Below are positions 1 through 7,430 of a DNA stretch of 9,904 bases, one piece after another (the stretch's first letter is position 1; each line of letters starts with the position of its first letter). The position numbers were made by a program, and so were the translations under genes. The notes beneath the pieces are model-generated. The model saw nothing but the letters and a program-made list of their open reading frames with translations, had not been told where the DNA came from and did not search any database. The DNA is from Desulfobacterales bacterium (lineage in GTDB: Bacteria > Desulfobacterota > Desulfobacteria > Desulfobacterales > UBA5852): positions 1 to 9,904 of the forward strand of contig JASJBQ010000176.1 in the NCBI GenBank assembly GCA_030066455.1. Reading direction: 5' to 3'.

Positions 1-1269
1 CTGGCGGCGGCCGCATGGATGACGGGCTGCGCCACCAATCCGGTGACCGGCAAATCCGAACTCATGCTCGTTTCCGAGCAGGACGAACTGGCGGTGGACC
101 GCCAGCATTCACCCTTCCAGATTTCCGCCGACTACGGCGTCGTCCAGGATCGCAAACTCCGCGATTACGTGGCACAGACCGGGAAACGCATGGTGCCGGG
201 CACCCACCGCCCCCAGATGCCCTACCGCTTCGAGGTGGTCAACGCCACCTATGTCAACGCCTATGCTTTCCCGGGCGGCACCATCGCCACCACACGCGGG
301 ATCCTTCTCAAGCTCGACAACGAAGCCGAGCTGGCGTCCCTGTTGGGGCATGAACTGGGCCATGTCAACGCCCGGCACACCGCCCGGCAGATGTCCAAGG
401 CCGCCCTCACCCAGACCCTGGTGGGCGGCGCTTCCGCCATGGCCGGGAGCCAGGGCTCGGGATGGGGCGATCTTGTGGGCCAGGTGGGCAGTATCAGCGC
501 CGGGGCGCTTCTGGCCTCCTATAGCCGCGACAACGAGCGCGAAGCCGACGACCTGGGGCTGCGCTACATGGCGGGGGCCGGCTACAACCCGGACGGGTTC
601 GAAGGCCTGATGGACATGCTGCGCAATCTCAGCCGCCACAAGGCCAACGCGGTCGAACTGCTCTTCGCCACCCACCCCATGAGCGATGAGCGCTACCAGA
701 CGGCGATTGAAGCCATTCGCACCCGTTACCCGGAGCGTGCCGGCCAACCCCTTCACCGCGAGCGCTACCAGGACCACACCGCCGGCCTGCGCCGGATGGC
801 CGGGGCCATCGAGGCCATGCAGAACGGCGAAAAGGAGATGGCCCGCAAAAGGTACCCGGCCGCCGAGAAGCAGTTCCTGACCGCACTTGAAAAGGCGCCG
901 CGGGACTATACCGCGAATGTCCAGATGGCCAAGTGCCAGTACATGCAGCAGCGGTTTGCCAACGCCACCCGCTACGCCCGCGATGCGGGCCAGATCTATC
1001 CCCAGGAGCCGCAGGCCCAGTTGATCATGGGCGTCGCCCGCATCAACATCGGGCAATTTGACCAGGCCTTCGACAACTTTGAAACATGCGATCGCCTGCT
1101 GCCGGGCAATCCGGACCTCCTTTTTCTGAGGGGCCTGGCGCGGGAAGGGGCGCAGCGGGAGGGGGAATCCGCCCGGTTTTACATGGCCTACCTCAAGGTC
1201 GTGCAGCAGGGGCCCCATGCCCAGCACGCCTACCAGCGACTGGTGGCCTGGGGCTATATTCAGCCCTGA
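1..1269 (+). CDS. M48 family zinc metalloprotease lipoprotein with TPR repeats (BepA/LoiP-like), 5' truncated
   Basis: The frame is open from base 1 and its first codons read LAAAWMTGC, the end of a lipoprotein signal peptide. The lipobox cysteine is codon 28-30, so the true start lies left of the window and the ATG at 19 is internal to the signal. The mature protein would be about 413 residues. Counting the ATG at 19 as residue 1, the family N-terminus CATNPVTGK follows the lipobox. NAYAFPGG is at 80-87, the zinc motif HELGH at 111-115, and the third ligand is Glu175 in NEREAD. An HPMSDER block follows at 219-225. Residues about 268-403 look like four degenerate TPR units. M48 lipoproteins of this layout degrade or help assemble outer-membrane proteins in the periplasm. 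The gene ends 59 bp before glnE and may be cotranscribed with it, although no functional link is known. The family is certain; the exact orthologue is not. Confidence 0.93.
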   Translation: MAAAAWMTGCATNPVTGKSELMLVSEQDELAVDRQHSPFQISADYGVVQDRKLRDYVAQTGKRMVPGTHRPQMPYRFEVVNATYVNAYAFPGGTIATTRGILLKLDNEAELASLLGHELGHVNARHTARQMSKAALTQTLVGGASAMAGSQGSGWGDLVGQVGSISAGALLASYSRDNEREADDLGLRYMAGAGYNPDGFEGLMDMLRNLSRHKANAVELLFATHPMSDERYQTAIEAIRTRYPERAGQPLHRERYQDHTAGLRRMAGAIEAMQNGEKEMARKRYPAAEKQFLTALEKAPRDYTANVQMAKCQYMQQRFANATRYARDAGQIYPQEPQAQLIMGVARINIGQFDQAFDNFETCDRLLPGNPDLLFLRGLAREGAQREGESARFYMAYLKVVQQGPHAQHAYQRLVAWGYIQP

Positions 1270-1271
1270 GT

Positions 1272-1293
1272 GCACCGGCGCCAAGCCGGTTGC
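1272..1293 (+). other. Small hairpin between the protease gene and glnE
   Basis: ACCGGC (1274-1279) pairs with GCCGGT (1285-1290) around a five-base loop. The stem is lengthened by GC/GC across one bulged T. No T-run follows, so it is not an intrinsic terminator. Transcription probably continues into glnE, whose start is only 36 bases further on. A role in mRNA processing is possible but unsupported. Confidence 0.3.
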
Positions 1294-1328
1294 GGTCACA
1301 AACATGCGCTTTGAGGATCACCCCATCC

Positions 1329-4217
1329 ATGCACCCATCCGACAAGCCCCTGGGAGACGATTTCGAAACGCGGTGGCAGGCCTTCCAGGCGGCGGCCCGC
1401 CAAAACGACGTTGCCCTGCCCGCCGAAGCCGAAATCCAGGCGGAAATCCAAAGGGCGCTCGGCTTCAGCGATTTTATCGCCCGCCATGCGACCCGAACCC
1501 CCGGATGGGCGGTCGAGCTGATCCAGAGCGGCGACATGGACCGCAGCATCGACTCGCAGGCTTACGCCCGGCGCCTGGAACGTCTGCTGCCTGACGCCGA
1601 TGCGCCTTCCGAAGACACGCTGGCCACCGCCCTGCGCGCCTTCCGCAAGCAGGAAATGCTGCGGATCGCCTGGCGCGAGCTTTCCGGGAGGGCCCCGCTC
1701 GACGACATCCTGAGCGAGCTTTCCCACCTGGCGGACGTCTGCATCAACAGGGCGCTGGAGATTCTCCACGCCGCCATGGCCCGGCAGTATGGCGAACCGA
1801 CGGGAACCGACGGCCGCCCGCTGCAGATGCTCGTGGTCGGCATGGGCAAACTCGGGGCCCGCGAACTCAATTTTTCATCGGACGTCGACCTCATTTTCGC
1901 CTTTGCCGAAGGGGGGCGTACCACCGGTACCGACAACCCCATTTCCAATGATGACTTTTTCACGCGCCTGGCCCGCCGGCTCATCCAGACCCTGGGCCAG
2001 GTCCGCGCGGACGGATTCGTCTTCCGGGTGGACACCGGGCTGCGCCCCTTCGGTGAAAGCGGACCGCTGGCCATGAGTTTCAATGCCATGGAAACCTATT
2101 ACCAGAGCCATGGGCGCGAGTGGGAGCGCTATGCCTGGATCAAGGCCCGGGTGGTGGCCGGCGACGACACCGACGCCCAAACCCTGATGGACATGATGCG
2201 CCCCTTTGTCTACCGCCGCTACCTCGACTACGGCGTATTCGAATCGCTGCGCGCCATGAAAAACAAGATTGCCCTGGAGGTGCGCCGCAAGGGCATGACG
2301 CAGGATGTCAAGCTCGGCGCCGGGGGGATCCGGGAAGTCGAATTCTTTGCGCAGTTCTTCCAGCTGATCCGGGGCGGCGTGGTGCCGGCCCTCCAGGAGC
2401 GGCGGCTGCTGCAAGTCCTCGAGGTCCTGGTGCAGAACGGCTACATTACCGCGGAGGTCCGCGAACGCCTCCGTACCGCCTATATCTTTCTGCGCCGGGT
2501 CGAGCACCGCCTGCAGGCCTTCGCCGATCAGCAGACCCACCGCCTGCCGGCCGACGCGCTGGAGCGCGAACGCCTGGCCCGGTCCCTGGATTTCGACGAT
2601 ACCCGCGCTTTTGAGGCCGCGCTCGAGGGGCACCGGGATTGGGTGCATCGGCAGTTTGCCACACTGCTGGCCGATGAGGACGAACCGGCCGCAGCGGAGG
2701 ACGAACGCGGCGTCGGGCTCGATGTCTTCAACGGGATTTGGCAGCAAGCCCTGGATGCCGATCAGGCCGACGCGCTGTTGCGGCAGGCCGGATTCGCTTC
2801 ACCCCCCGACGTCCTGGCGCGCTTGGCCTTTCTTCGCCGGCAGACGCGGCGCGGCAAAATCAGCGCCGAAGGCCGTCGGCGCCTCGATCGACTGGTGCCG
2901 CCGATGCTGCGGGCGGCCGCACAGGCTGAGGCGCCCGACCGGACCGTCACACGGATCATCGATATCCTGGCCGGTATCGGCCGCCGCTCGACCTACCTGG
3001 CGCTGCTGGCTGAAAACCCGCCCGCTCTGCAGCACCTGGTTCAACTGGCCGGGGCCAGCCATTTCATTGCCGCCCTGATCGCCCGCCGCCCCGTATTGCT
3101 CGATGAACTGCTCGACCCGCGCACCCTCTACACACCACCGGGAAAAGACGAACTCACCGCCGAGCTGCGTACCGTGGTGGCCAAGACCCCGCCGGAGGAC
3201 CTCGAATTTCTGATCGAATCCATCTGTATCTTCAGGCAGGTCAACACCCTGCGCGTGGCCGCCGCCGACGTGACCGGCGCCCTGCCCCTCATGCGGGTCA
3301 GCGATCACCTCTCGGATCTGGCCGAAGTCATCCTGCGGGAGGTCGTGGGCCTGGCCTGGAACCATCTGGTCGTCCGCCACGGACGTCCCTCCGGGCAAAC
3401 CGGCGGCTCGCCCTTCGACCAGGGTTTCGCGGTGGTGGCCTACGGCAAACTGGGGGGGTTTGAACTGGGCTACGGCTCCGATCTCGACCTCGTCTTTCTG
3501 CACAGCGCCGACCAGGGCCACACCGCGAACGGACCCCAACCCATCGACAACCGCCAGTTTTTTTCCCGCCTGGGCCAGCGCGTCATCCATATTCTCACCA
3601 CCCATACCCGCGCGGGCCGGATTTACGAGACGGACATGCGCCTGCGACCCAGCGGCAGCTCGGGCCCGCTGGTCAGCCATATCGAGGCCTGGGCCAAATA
3701 CCTGCAAGAGGAGGCCTGGACCTGGGAGCATCAGGCCCTGATCCGGGCGCGCGTCGTCTGCGGCAGCGACACCATGCAGTGCCGGTTCGCCCGGATTCGC
3801 CGTGAAATCCTGGAGCGGCCCCGCGAGCCGGCCCGCCTGCAGGCCGAGATCGTCGATATGCGCGAAAAGCTGCGCAAGGAACAGAAGCTCAAGGCGGATG
3901 ATGGCTTCGACCTCAAGCAGGGCCGGGGCGGTATCGTGGATATCGAATTTCTGGTTCAGTTTCTGATCCTGGCCCGATCGCATCAGTTCCCGGACCTGAC
4001 CGTCTGGACCGACAACGTCCGCCTCCTGGTGGCCCTGATCGACAGCGGGCTGCTGGAGCCCGAAACCGCCTATTTTCTGCGTGAAGCCTACCTGATCTTC
4101 AGGGCGGCCGCCCATCGCCTCAGCCTTCAGAACCAACCGGCCCGGGTGGATGCGACGCGATTCACGAAACCCCGGCAGCGGGTCCAACGCTACTGGCAGC
4201 ACTTCCTGAACCCTTAG
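1329..4217 (+). CDS. glnE: Bifunctional glutamine synthetase adenylyltransferase / adenylyl-removing enzyme GlnE
   Basis: GlnE attaches AMP to glutamine synthetase to inactivate it and removes AMP by phosphorolysis, under the control of PII and glutamine. The product is 962 residues, close to the usual 940-1000. Two nucleotidyltransferase-fold domains are visible. The N-terminal adenylyl-removing domain has GMGKLGARELN (171-181), metal-binding Asp185 and Asp187 (SDVD), Asp235, and the motif GAGGIREVEF. The C-terminal adenylyltransferase domain has YGKLGGFELG (705-714), Asp718 and Asp720 (SDLD), Asp769 in ETDMRLRPSG, and GRGGIVDIEFLVQ. Both active sites look intact. The start is the ATG at 1329, with GAGGA at 1313-1317 as a somewhat distant ribosome site. 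The open frame runs back to 1086, but that part overlaps the protease gene. Residues 236-237 are Thr-Gly where the C-terminal copy has Met-Arg. No terminator is visible downstream. Confidence 0.96.
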   Translation: MHPSDKPLGDDFETRWQAFQAAARQNDVALPAEAEIQAEIQRALGFSDFIARHATRTPGWAVELIQSGDMDRSIDSQAYARRLERLLPDADAPSEDTLATALRAFRKQEMLRIAWRELSGRAPLDDILSELSHLADVCINRALEILHAAMARQYGEPTGTDGRPLQMLVVGMGKLGARELNFSSDVDLIFAFAEGGRTTGTDNPISNDDFFTRLARRLIQTLGQVRADGFVFRVDTGLRPFGESGPLAMSFNAMETYYQSHGREWERYAWIKARVVAGDDTDAQTLMDMMRPFVYRRYLDYGVFESLRAMKNKIALEVRRKGMTQDVKLGAGGIREVEFFAQFFQLIRGGVVPALQERRLLQVLEVLVQNGYITAEVRERLRTAYIFLRRVEHRLQAFADQQTHRLPADALERERLARSLDFDDTRAFEAALEGHRDWVHRQFATLLADEDEPAAAEDERGVGLDVFNGIWQQALDADQADALLRQAGFASPPDVLARLAFLRRQTRRGKISAEGRRRLDRLVPPMLRAAAQAEAPDRTVTRIIDILAGIGRRSTYLALLAENPPALQHLVQLAGASHFIAALIARRPVLLDELLDPRTLYTPPGKDELTAELRTVVAKTPPEDLEFLIESICIFRQVNTLRVAAADVTGALPLMRVSDHLSDLAEVILREVVGLAWNHLVVRHGRPSGQTGGSPFDQGFAVVAYGKLGGFELGYGSDLDLVFLHSADQGHTANGPQPIDNRQFFSRLGQRVIHILTTHTRAGRIYETDMRLRPSGSSGPLVSHIEAWAKYLQEEAWTWEHQALIRARVVCGSDTMQCRFARIRREILERPREPARLQAEIVDMREKLRKEQKLKADDGFDLKQGRGGIVDIEFLVQFLILARSHQFPDLTVWTDNVRLLVALIDSGLLEPETAYFLREAYLIFRAAAHRLSLQNQPARVDATRFTKPRQRVQRYWQHFLNP

Positions 4218-4267
4218 ACACGCTCAGGGCCCATCACCAGACCATGCCTGCCATCGAATAAAAAATC

Positions 4268-4312
4268 CAATTTTGTATTAATAACTCATCATAAATACAA
4301 TATTGCAATATT
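4268..4312 (+). promoter_or_regulatory. Candidate tandem enhancer for the glnB-amt sigma-54 promoter
   Basis: Two 15-bp sites lie 30 bp apart. CAATATTGCAATATT at 4298-4312 fits the pattern CAAWWTTGNAATWTT fully. CAATTTTGTATTAAT at 4268-4282 fits 13 of 15 positions. The downstream site sits in a 24-bp dyad (4294-4317) with 11 of 12 base pairs, including a perfect 14-bp core. Site centres are about 120 and 150 bp upstream of the predicted transcription start, which suits an enhancer-binding protein acting on sigma-54 polymerase. The sequence does not resemble the enteric NtrC consensus (TGCAC...GTGCA). The matching pair before glnD supports function. Binding by a specific regulator is inference. 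Confidence 0.55.
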
Positions 4313-4352
4313 ATATTGGTTGGCAACGACCGAACAGCTTGTGCCTTAACTC

Positions 4353-4367
4353 TTATATTTAATATAA
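4353..4367. repeat. Perfect AT-only 15-bp palindrome upstream of glnB
   Basis: TTATATTTAATATAA is a perfect odd-length palindrome centred on T4360, about 66 bp before the predicted glnB transcription start, between the candidate enhancer and the -24 element. It could be a third regulator site or part of a flexible loop region. Palindromes of this kind are easily produced by AT-rich sequence, so function is uncertain. Confidence 0.35.
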
Positions 4368-4380
4368 TTTCAATATTTTG
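4368..4380 (+). promoter_or_regulatory. Possible IHF-type DNA-bending site
   Basis: TTTCAATATTTTG matches the IHF consensus WATCAANNNNTTR at all but the second position. It lies between the candidate enhancer and the sigma-54 promoter, where IHF commonly bends DNA to bring activator and polymerase together. In such AT-rich DNA a one-mismatch hit may be chance. Confidence 0.3.
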
Positions 4381-4399
4381 TCGTATTTTTTTGCCCCGG

Positions 4400-4415
4400 T
4401 GGCACGCCCCTTGCC
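4400..4415 (+). promoter_or_regulatory. Sigma-54 (RpoN) promoter of glnB-amt
   Basis: TGGCACGCCCCTTGCC matches the -24/-12 consensus TGGCACGNNNNTTGCW at every position but the last. The invariant GG (4401-4402) and GC (4413-4414) have the required 10 bases between them. The predicted transcription start is about 4426, giving a leader of about 69 bases before glnB. Sigma-54 control of glnK/glnB-amt operons under nitrogen limitation is well established in proteobacteria. Confidence 0.9.
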
Positions 4416-4464
4416 TTTCCTATCTCGCGAACTGGATCCCGGGAGTTCAAATCCAAACGACTGA

Positions 4465-4833
<369 letters not shown>

Positions 4834-4846
4834 AGATAAACGGATA

Positions 4847-4872
4847 GGGGCGAGGGCGATCAGGCCCTCCCC
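4847..4872 (+). other. GC-rich hairpin in the glnB-amt intercistronic gap
   Basis: GGGG (4847-4850) and AGGGC (4853-4857) pair with GCCCT (4864-4868) and CCCC (4869-4872). This makes nine G-C/A-T pairs with a two-base bulge (CG) and a six-base loop. No T-run follows, so it should not stop transcription by itself. It may stabilise or process the mRNA and let glnB and amt be expressed at different levels. The rest of the 123-bp gap holds only the amt ribosome site. Confidence 0.5.
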
Positions 4873-4956
4873 GGATGCGACAACCAGGGCGAAGGCGACC
4901 GACGATGGCCGGCACGGCCTGCCGCCCGCGATTCAAAACAGCCAAGGAGACAACAC

Positions 4957-6279
4957 GTGAAAGCGATTTTAACCCTACTGATAACCATTGGTCTATGGGC
5001 AGGCAGCGCCTGGGCCGGCGACGAAGCGCCCACGGCCCTGAGCAACAAAGAGGCCATCGATCTGGTGCAGACCCATGCCAACTACCTCTGGACCCTGATC
5101 GCCGCGGCCCTCGTGTTTTTCATGCAGGCCGGCTTCGCCATGGTGGAGGCCGGCTTCACCCGCGCCAAGAACGCGGTCAACATCCTGATGAAGAACCTCA
5201 TGGATTTCTCGATGGGCTCACTGATCTACTGGGCCATCGGGTTCGGCTTGATGTTCGGGGCCTCGGCCACGGGCTGGTTCGGTACGTCCAGTTTCTTTCT
5301 GGCCGATTTCTCGCCCGACGGCGATCCCTGGGTGCTGGCGTTCTGGATGTTCCAGGTGGTTTTCGCCGCCACGGCGGCCACCATCGTCTCGGGCGCCATG
5401 GCCGAGCGCACCAAGTTCACCGGCTACATGCTCTACAGCATCTTCGTGTGCGGCCTGATCTACCCGATTTTCGGCAGCTGGGCCTGGGGCAGCCTCTACA
5501 AGGGCAGCGGCTGGCTTGAAGGGCTGGGCTTCATCGATTTCGCCGGATCCACCGTCGTGCATTCGGTGGGCGGCTGGGCGGCCCTGGCCGGGGCCATCGT
5601 GCTCGGCCCCCGCATCGGCAAATATACCAAGGATGGCAGTATTCGCCCGATCCCCGGCCACAATATGCCGCTGGCCGCCCTGGGGGTCTTCATCCTCTGG
5701 CTGGGATGGTTCGGGTTCAACCCGGGCTCGACCACCACGGCCGACAAGAGCATCGCCATGATTTTCGTCAACACCAATTTGGCCGCCGCCACGGGTGCCG
5801 TCTTCGCCCTGATCACCTCCTGGTTCAAATTCGGCAAGCCCGAAGTCAGTATGAGTCTTAACGGCGCGCTGGCCGGCCTGGTGGGCATCACCGCCGGCTG
5901 CGCCAACGTGAGCCCGGTGAGCGCCGTGATCATCGGCGCGGTGGCCGGTATCTTAGTGGTCTTCTCCGTCATGTTCTTCGACAAGATCAAGATCGACGAC
6001 CCGGTAGGCGCTGTTTCGGTTCACGGCGTCTGCGGCGCCTGGGGCACGCTTGCCGCCGGGATCTTCAATATCGGCGGGACGTCGGCCAAGATCATCGGCG
6101 TGCAGCTGCTGGGCATCGGGGCCGGCTTCGTCTGGACGTTCGTGACCGCCCTGATCATGTTCAAGGTGATCGACAAGACCGTGGGCCTGCGCGTCTCCCC
6201 CGAAGAAGAAACCGAAGGTTTGGATTCGATGGAGCACGCCGGCAGCGCCTACCCGGACTTCGAGGTTTCCTCCATCTGA
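4957..6279 (+). CDS. amt: Ammonium channel Amt
   Basis: This inner-membrane ammonium channel has 440 residues. It starts at GTG 4957 with AAGGAGA at 4944-4950 placed six bases upstream. Residues 1-20 form a cleavable signal peptide ending AWA before GDEAP, as in E. coli AmtB. About eleven hydrophobic segments follow. Family landmarks are FFMQAGFAMVEAGF (54-67), AERTKF (149-154), DFAGSTVVH (194-202, equivalent to AmtB Asp160 to the pore His168), GWFGFNPGS (250-258), and DPVGAVSVHGVCGAWGTLA (348-366) with the second pore histidine, His356. The cytoplasmic tail (about 408-440, GLRVSPEEETEGLD) is the conserved region that contacts PII and regulates gating. It follows glnB in one sigma-54-driven operon, and a strong terminator follows it. 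This is the usual arrangement in which the deuridylylated PII blocks its own channel. Confidence 0.96.
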   Translation: MKAILTLLITIGLWAGSAWAGDEAPTALSNKEAIDLVQTHANYLWTLIAAALVFFMQAGFAMVEAGFTRAKNAVNILMKNLMDFSMGSLIYWAIGFGLMFGASATGWFGTSSFFLADFSPDGDPWVLAFWMFQVVFAATAATIVSGAMAERTKFTGYMLYSIFVCGLIYPIFGSWAWGSLYKGSGWLEGLGFIDFAGSTVVHSVGGWAALAGAIVLGPRIGKYTKDGSIRPIPGHNMPLAALGVFILWLGWFGFNPGSTTTADKSIAMIFVNTNLAAATGAVFALITSWFKFGKPEVSMSLNGALAGLVGITAGCANVSPVSAVIIGAVAGILVVFSVMFFDKIKIDDPVGAVSVHGVCGAWGTLAAGIFNIGGTSAKIIGVQLLGIGAGFVWTFVTALIMFKVIDKTVGLRVSPEEETEGLDSMEHAGSAYPDFEVSSI

Positions 6280-6291
6280 CGAATTCGCTGG

Positions 6292-6324
6292 GGAGGCGGG
6301 CCGGTGAAGCCCCGGCGCGCCTCC
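6292..6324 (+). other. Hairpin just after amt, upstream of the terminator
   Basis: GGAGGCG (6292-6298) pairs with CGCCTCC (6318-6324). After a G-G mismatch, GCCGG (6300-6304) pairs with CCGGC (6312-6316) around a seven-base loop. It begins 12 bases after the amt stop. With no T-run of its own, it probably protects the 3' end or assists the terminator 15 bases downstream. Confidence 0.5.
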
Positions 6325-6339
6325 AAATCCTCCCCCCCC

Positions 6340-6372
6340 AGCGGGCACCCAGTCGGGTGCCCGCTCTTTTTT
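6340..6372 (+). terminator. Intrinsic terminator of the glnB-amt operon
   Basis: AGCGGGCACCC (6340-6350) and GGGTGCCCGCT (6355-6365) form a perfect 11-bp stem with the four-base loop AGTC, followed by C and six T residues (6367-6372). This is a textbook Rho-independent terminator. It isolates the nitrogen operon from the BKACE gene that starts 58 bases further on. Confidence 0.93.
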
Positions 6373-6393
6373 GCACCCTGCCGCGGTTTGCGG

Positions 6394-6422
6394 TTGACAT
6401 TCGACCGACGATGGCGGAATAG
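6394..6422 (+). promoter_or_regulatory. Weak candidate sigma-70-type promoter for the BKACE gene
   Basis: A perfect -35 hexamer TTGACA lies at 6394-6399, directly after the amt terminator. Seventeen bases downstream the -10 position reads GAATAG, a poor match. A promoter is needed here because the terminator blocks read-through. The -35 element is convincing only by position, so the call is tentative. Confidence 0.3.
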
Positions 6423-6430
6423 ACGCTTTT

Positions 6431-7279
6431 ATGGAAAAGCTGATTATTACCGCCGCCTTAACCGGCAACGTCCCCACCCGCGAAATGACGCCCCACGTCC
6501 CGCTGACCCCGGAGGAGATTGCCGCCGACGTGCGCCGCTGCGCCGAGGCGGGCGCCAGCATCGTCCATATTCACGCGCGCGACGCGGAGGGGCGGCCGAC
6601 ACTGGACCGGGCGGTGTTCAAAGCGACGGTCCGACAAATCAAACGCGAGGCCCCGGAAGTCATCATTCAACTCTCCACCGGCGCCCGCGCCGGGCGGGAC
6701 TGGGAGGCCCGCGCCAACCCGGTGCGGCTGCTGCCCGAGATGGCGTCGTTCACCACCGGATCGAACAACCTCCCGGGCATCGTCTACGAAAATTCTCCCG
6801 ACTTTCTGCTGTTCCTGGCGGGCGTCTTCAAGGAAACCGGCGTCAAGCCCGAAATCGAGGTCTTCGAGGCGGGGATGATCAACAACGCCTTGTTTCTGGT
6901 GAAGAAAAAACTCCTGACCCCGCCCCTGCACTTCGACTTCGTCTTGGGGGCCCCCGGCGCCATGCCGGGAACGGTCCGCCATCTGGTGTTTCTGGCCGAC
7001 ACCCTGCCGCCGGGCGCCACCTGGACGGTGGCCGGGATCGGCCCGGCCGAGATCCCGCTGGCCACGGCGGCCATCGCCATGGGCGGCCACGTGCGGGTGG
7101 GCATCGAGGACAATCTGCGCCTCCCCGACGGCGCCCTGGCAACCAACGCCCAGCTGGTGCAGACGGCCGCCCGCATCGCCCGTACGATGGGGCGCGCGAT
7201 CGCTTCCCCGGCGGAAGCCCGGCAGATGCTGTCGTTGGATCCTCAGTGCAAGGACCGCATTCTGACCCAGATCGACTGA
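6431..7279 (+). CDS. BKACE family beta-keto acid cleavage enzyme (Kce/DUF849-like)
   Basis: BKACE enzymes condense a beta-keto acid with acetyl-CoA and split it into acetoacetate and a new acyl-CoA. The type member, Kce, acts on 3-keto-5-aminohexanoate in lysine fermentation. The 282-residue length fits this TIM-barrel family. Zinc ligands appear as His46 and His48 in HIHARD and Glu226 in GHVRVGIEDN, with Arg222 and Asp227 matching Kce Arg226 and Asp231. Other family blocks are LSTGARAG (81-88), FTTGSNNLPG (107-116) and EIEVFEAGMINN (141-152). Kce has a substrate-amine-binding Glu near position 14 (from memory), whereas this protein reads TGNVPTRE with Val14. The substrate may therefore not be the Kce one, and I leave the symbol empty. 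The start ATG lacks a clear Shine-Dalgarno. The next gene, an aminotransferase 151 bp downstream, is a likely pathway partner. Confidence 0.9.
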   Translation: MEKLIITAALTGNVPTREMTPHVPLTPEEIAADVRRCAEAGASIVHIHARDAEGRPTLDRAVFKATVRQIKREAPEVIIQLSTGARAGRDWEARANPVRLLPEMASFTTGSNNLPGIVYENSPDFLLFLAGVFKETGVKPEIEVFEAGMINNALFLVKKKLLTPPLHFDFVLGAPGAMPGTVRHLVFLADTLPPGATWTVAGIGPAEIPLATAAIAMGGHVRVGIEDNLRLPDGALATNAQLVQTAARIARTMGRAIASPAEARQMLSLDPQCKDRILTQID

Positions 7280-7318
7280 TCGGCCGCGGCACGGAAGTGA
7301 TGGACGGGCGGACATCCT

Positions 7319-7328
7319 TACAATTTTG
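7319..7328 (+). promoter_or_regulatory. Possible -10 element and CAAWWTTG octamer before the aminotransferase gene
   Basis: TACAAT at 7319-7324 matches the sigma-70 -10 consensus at five of six positions. It overlaps the palindromic octamer CAATTTTG (7321-7328), which also occurs in the two sigma-54 regulatory gaps. The best -35 (GTGATG at 7297-7302, 16-base spacer) is weak, and there is no -24/-12 element here. The 151-bp gap contains no terminator, so read-through from the BKACE gene is equally possible. Confidence 0.25.
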
Positions 7329-7430
7329 TTGAATTCACGGTTCATCACCCCAGACGCATCCGACAGGGTGCCGGCGCCAATCGACCGGGCTTTCAACACC
7401 GCCTTTAGTGAACAGGAGAGATGAGCCGCC

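Noticed and set aside
109..1305. 398-residue open frame on the minus strand opposite the protease gene
   Set aside because: It is an antisense shadow of a recognised gene in GC-rich DNA, with no family motif or ribosome site seen.
1086..1328. N-terminal extension of glnE back to 1086 in the same frame
   Set aside because: It overlaps the protease coding region, is low-complexity in GC-rich DNA, and has no GlnE homology. ATG 1329 gives the normal family length.
2799..4202. 467-residue minus-strand open frame opposite glnE
   Set aside because: It is a long shadow caused by GC-biased codons. The + strand carries all the GlnE motifs.
4386..4392. Run of seven T residues as a glnE terminator
   Set aside because: No GC-rich stem sits directly before it, and the nearest palindrome is AT-only and about 18 bases away.
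6411..6422. Three-codon mini-frame ATG GCG GAA TAG before the BKACE gene
   Set aside because: It is too short to judge, has no ribosome site, and occurs readily by chance. I saw no sign of a leader-peptide system.
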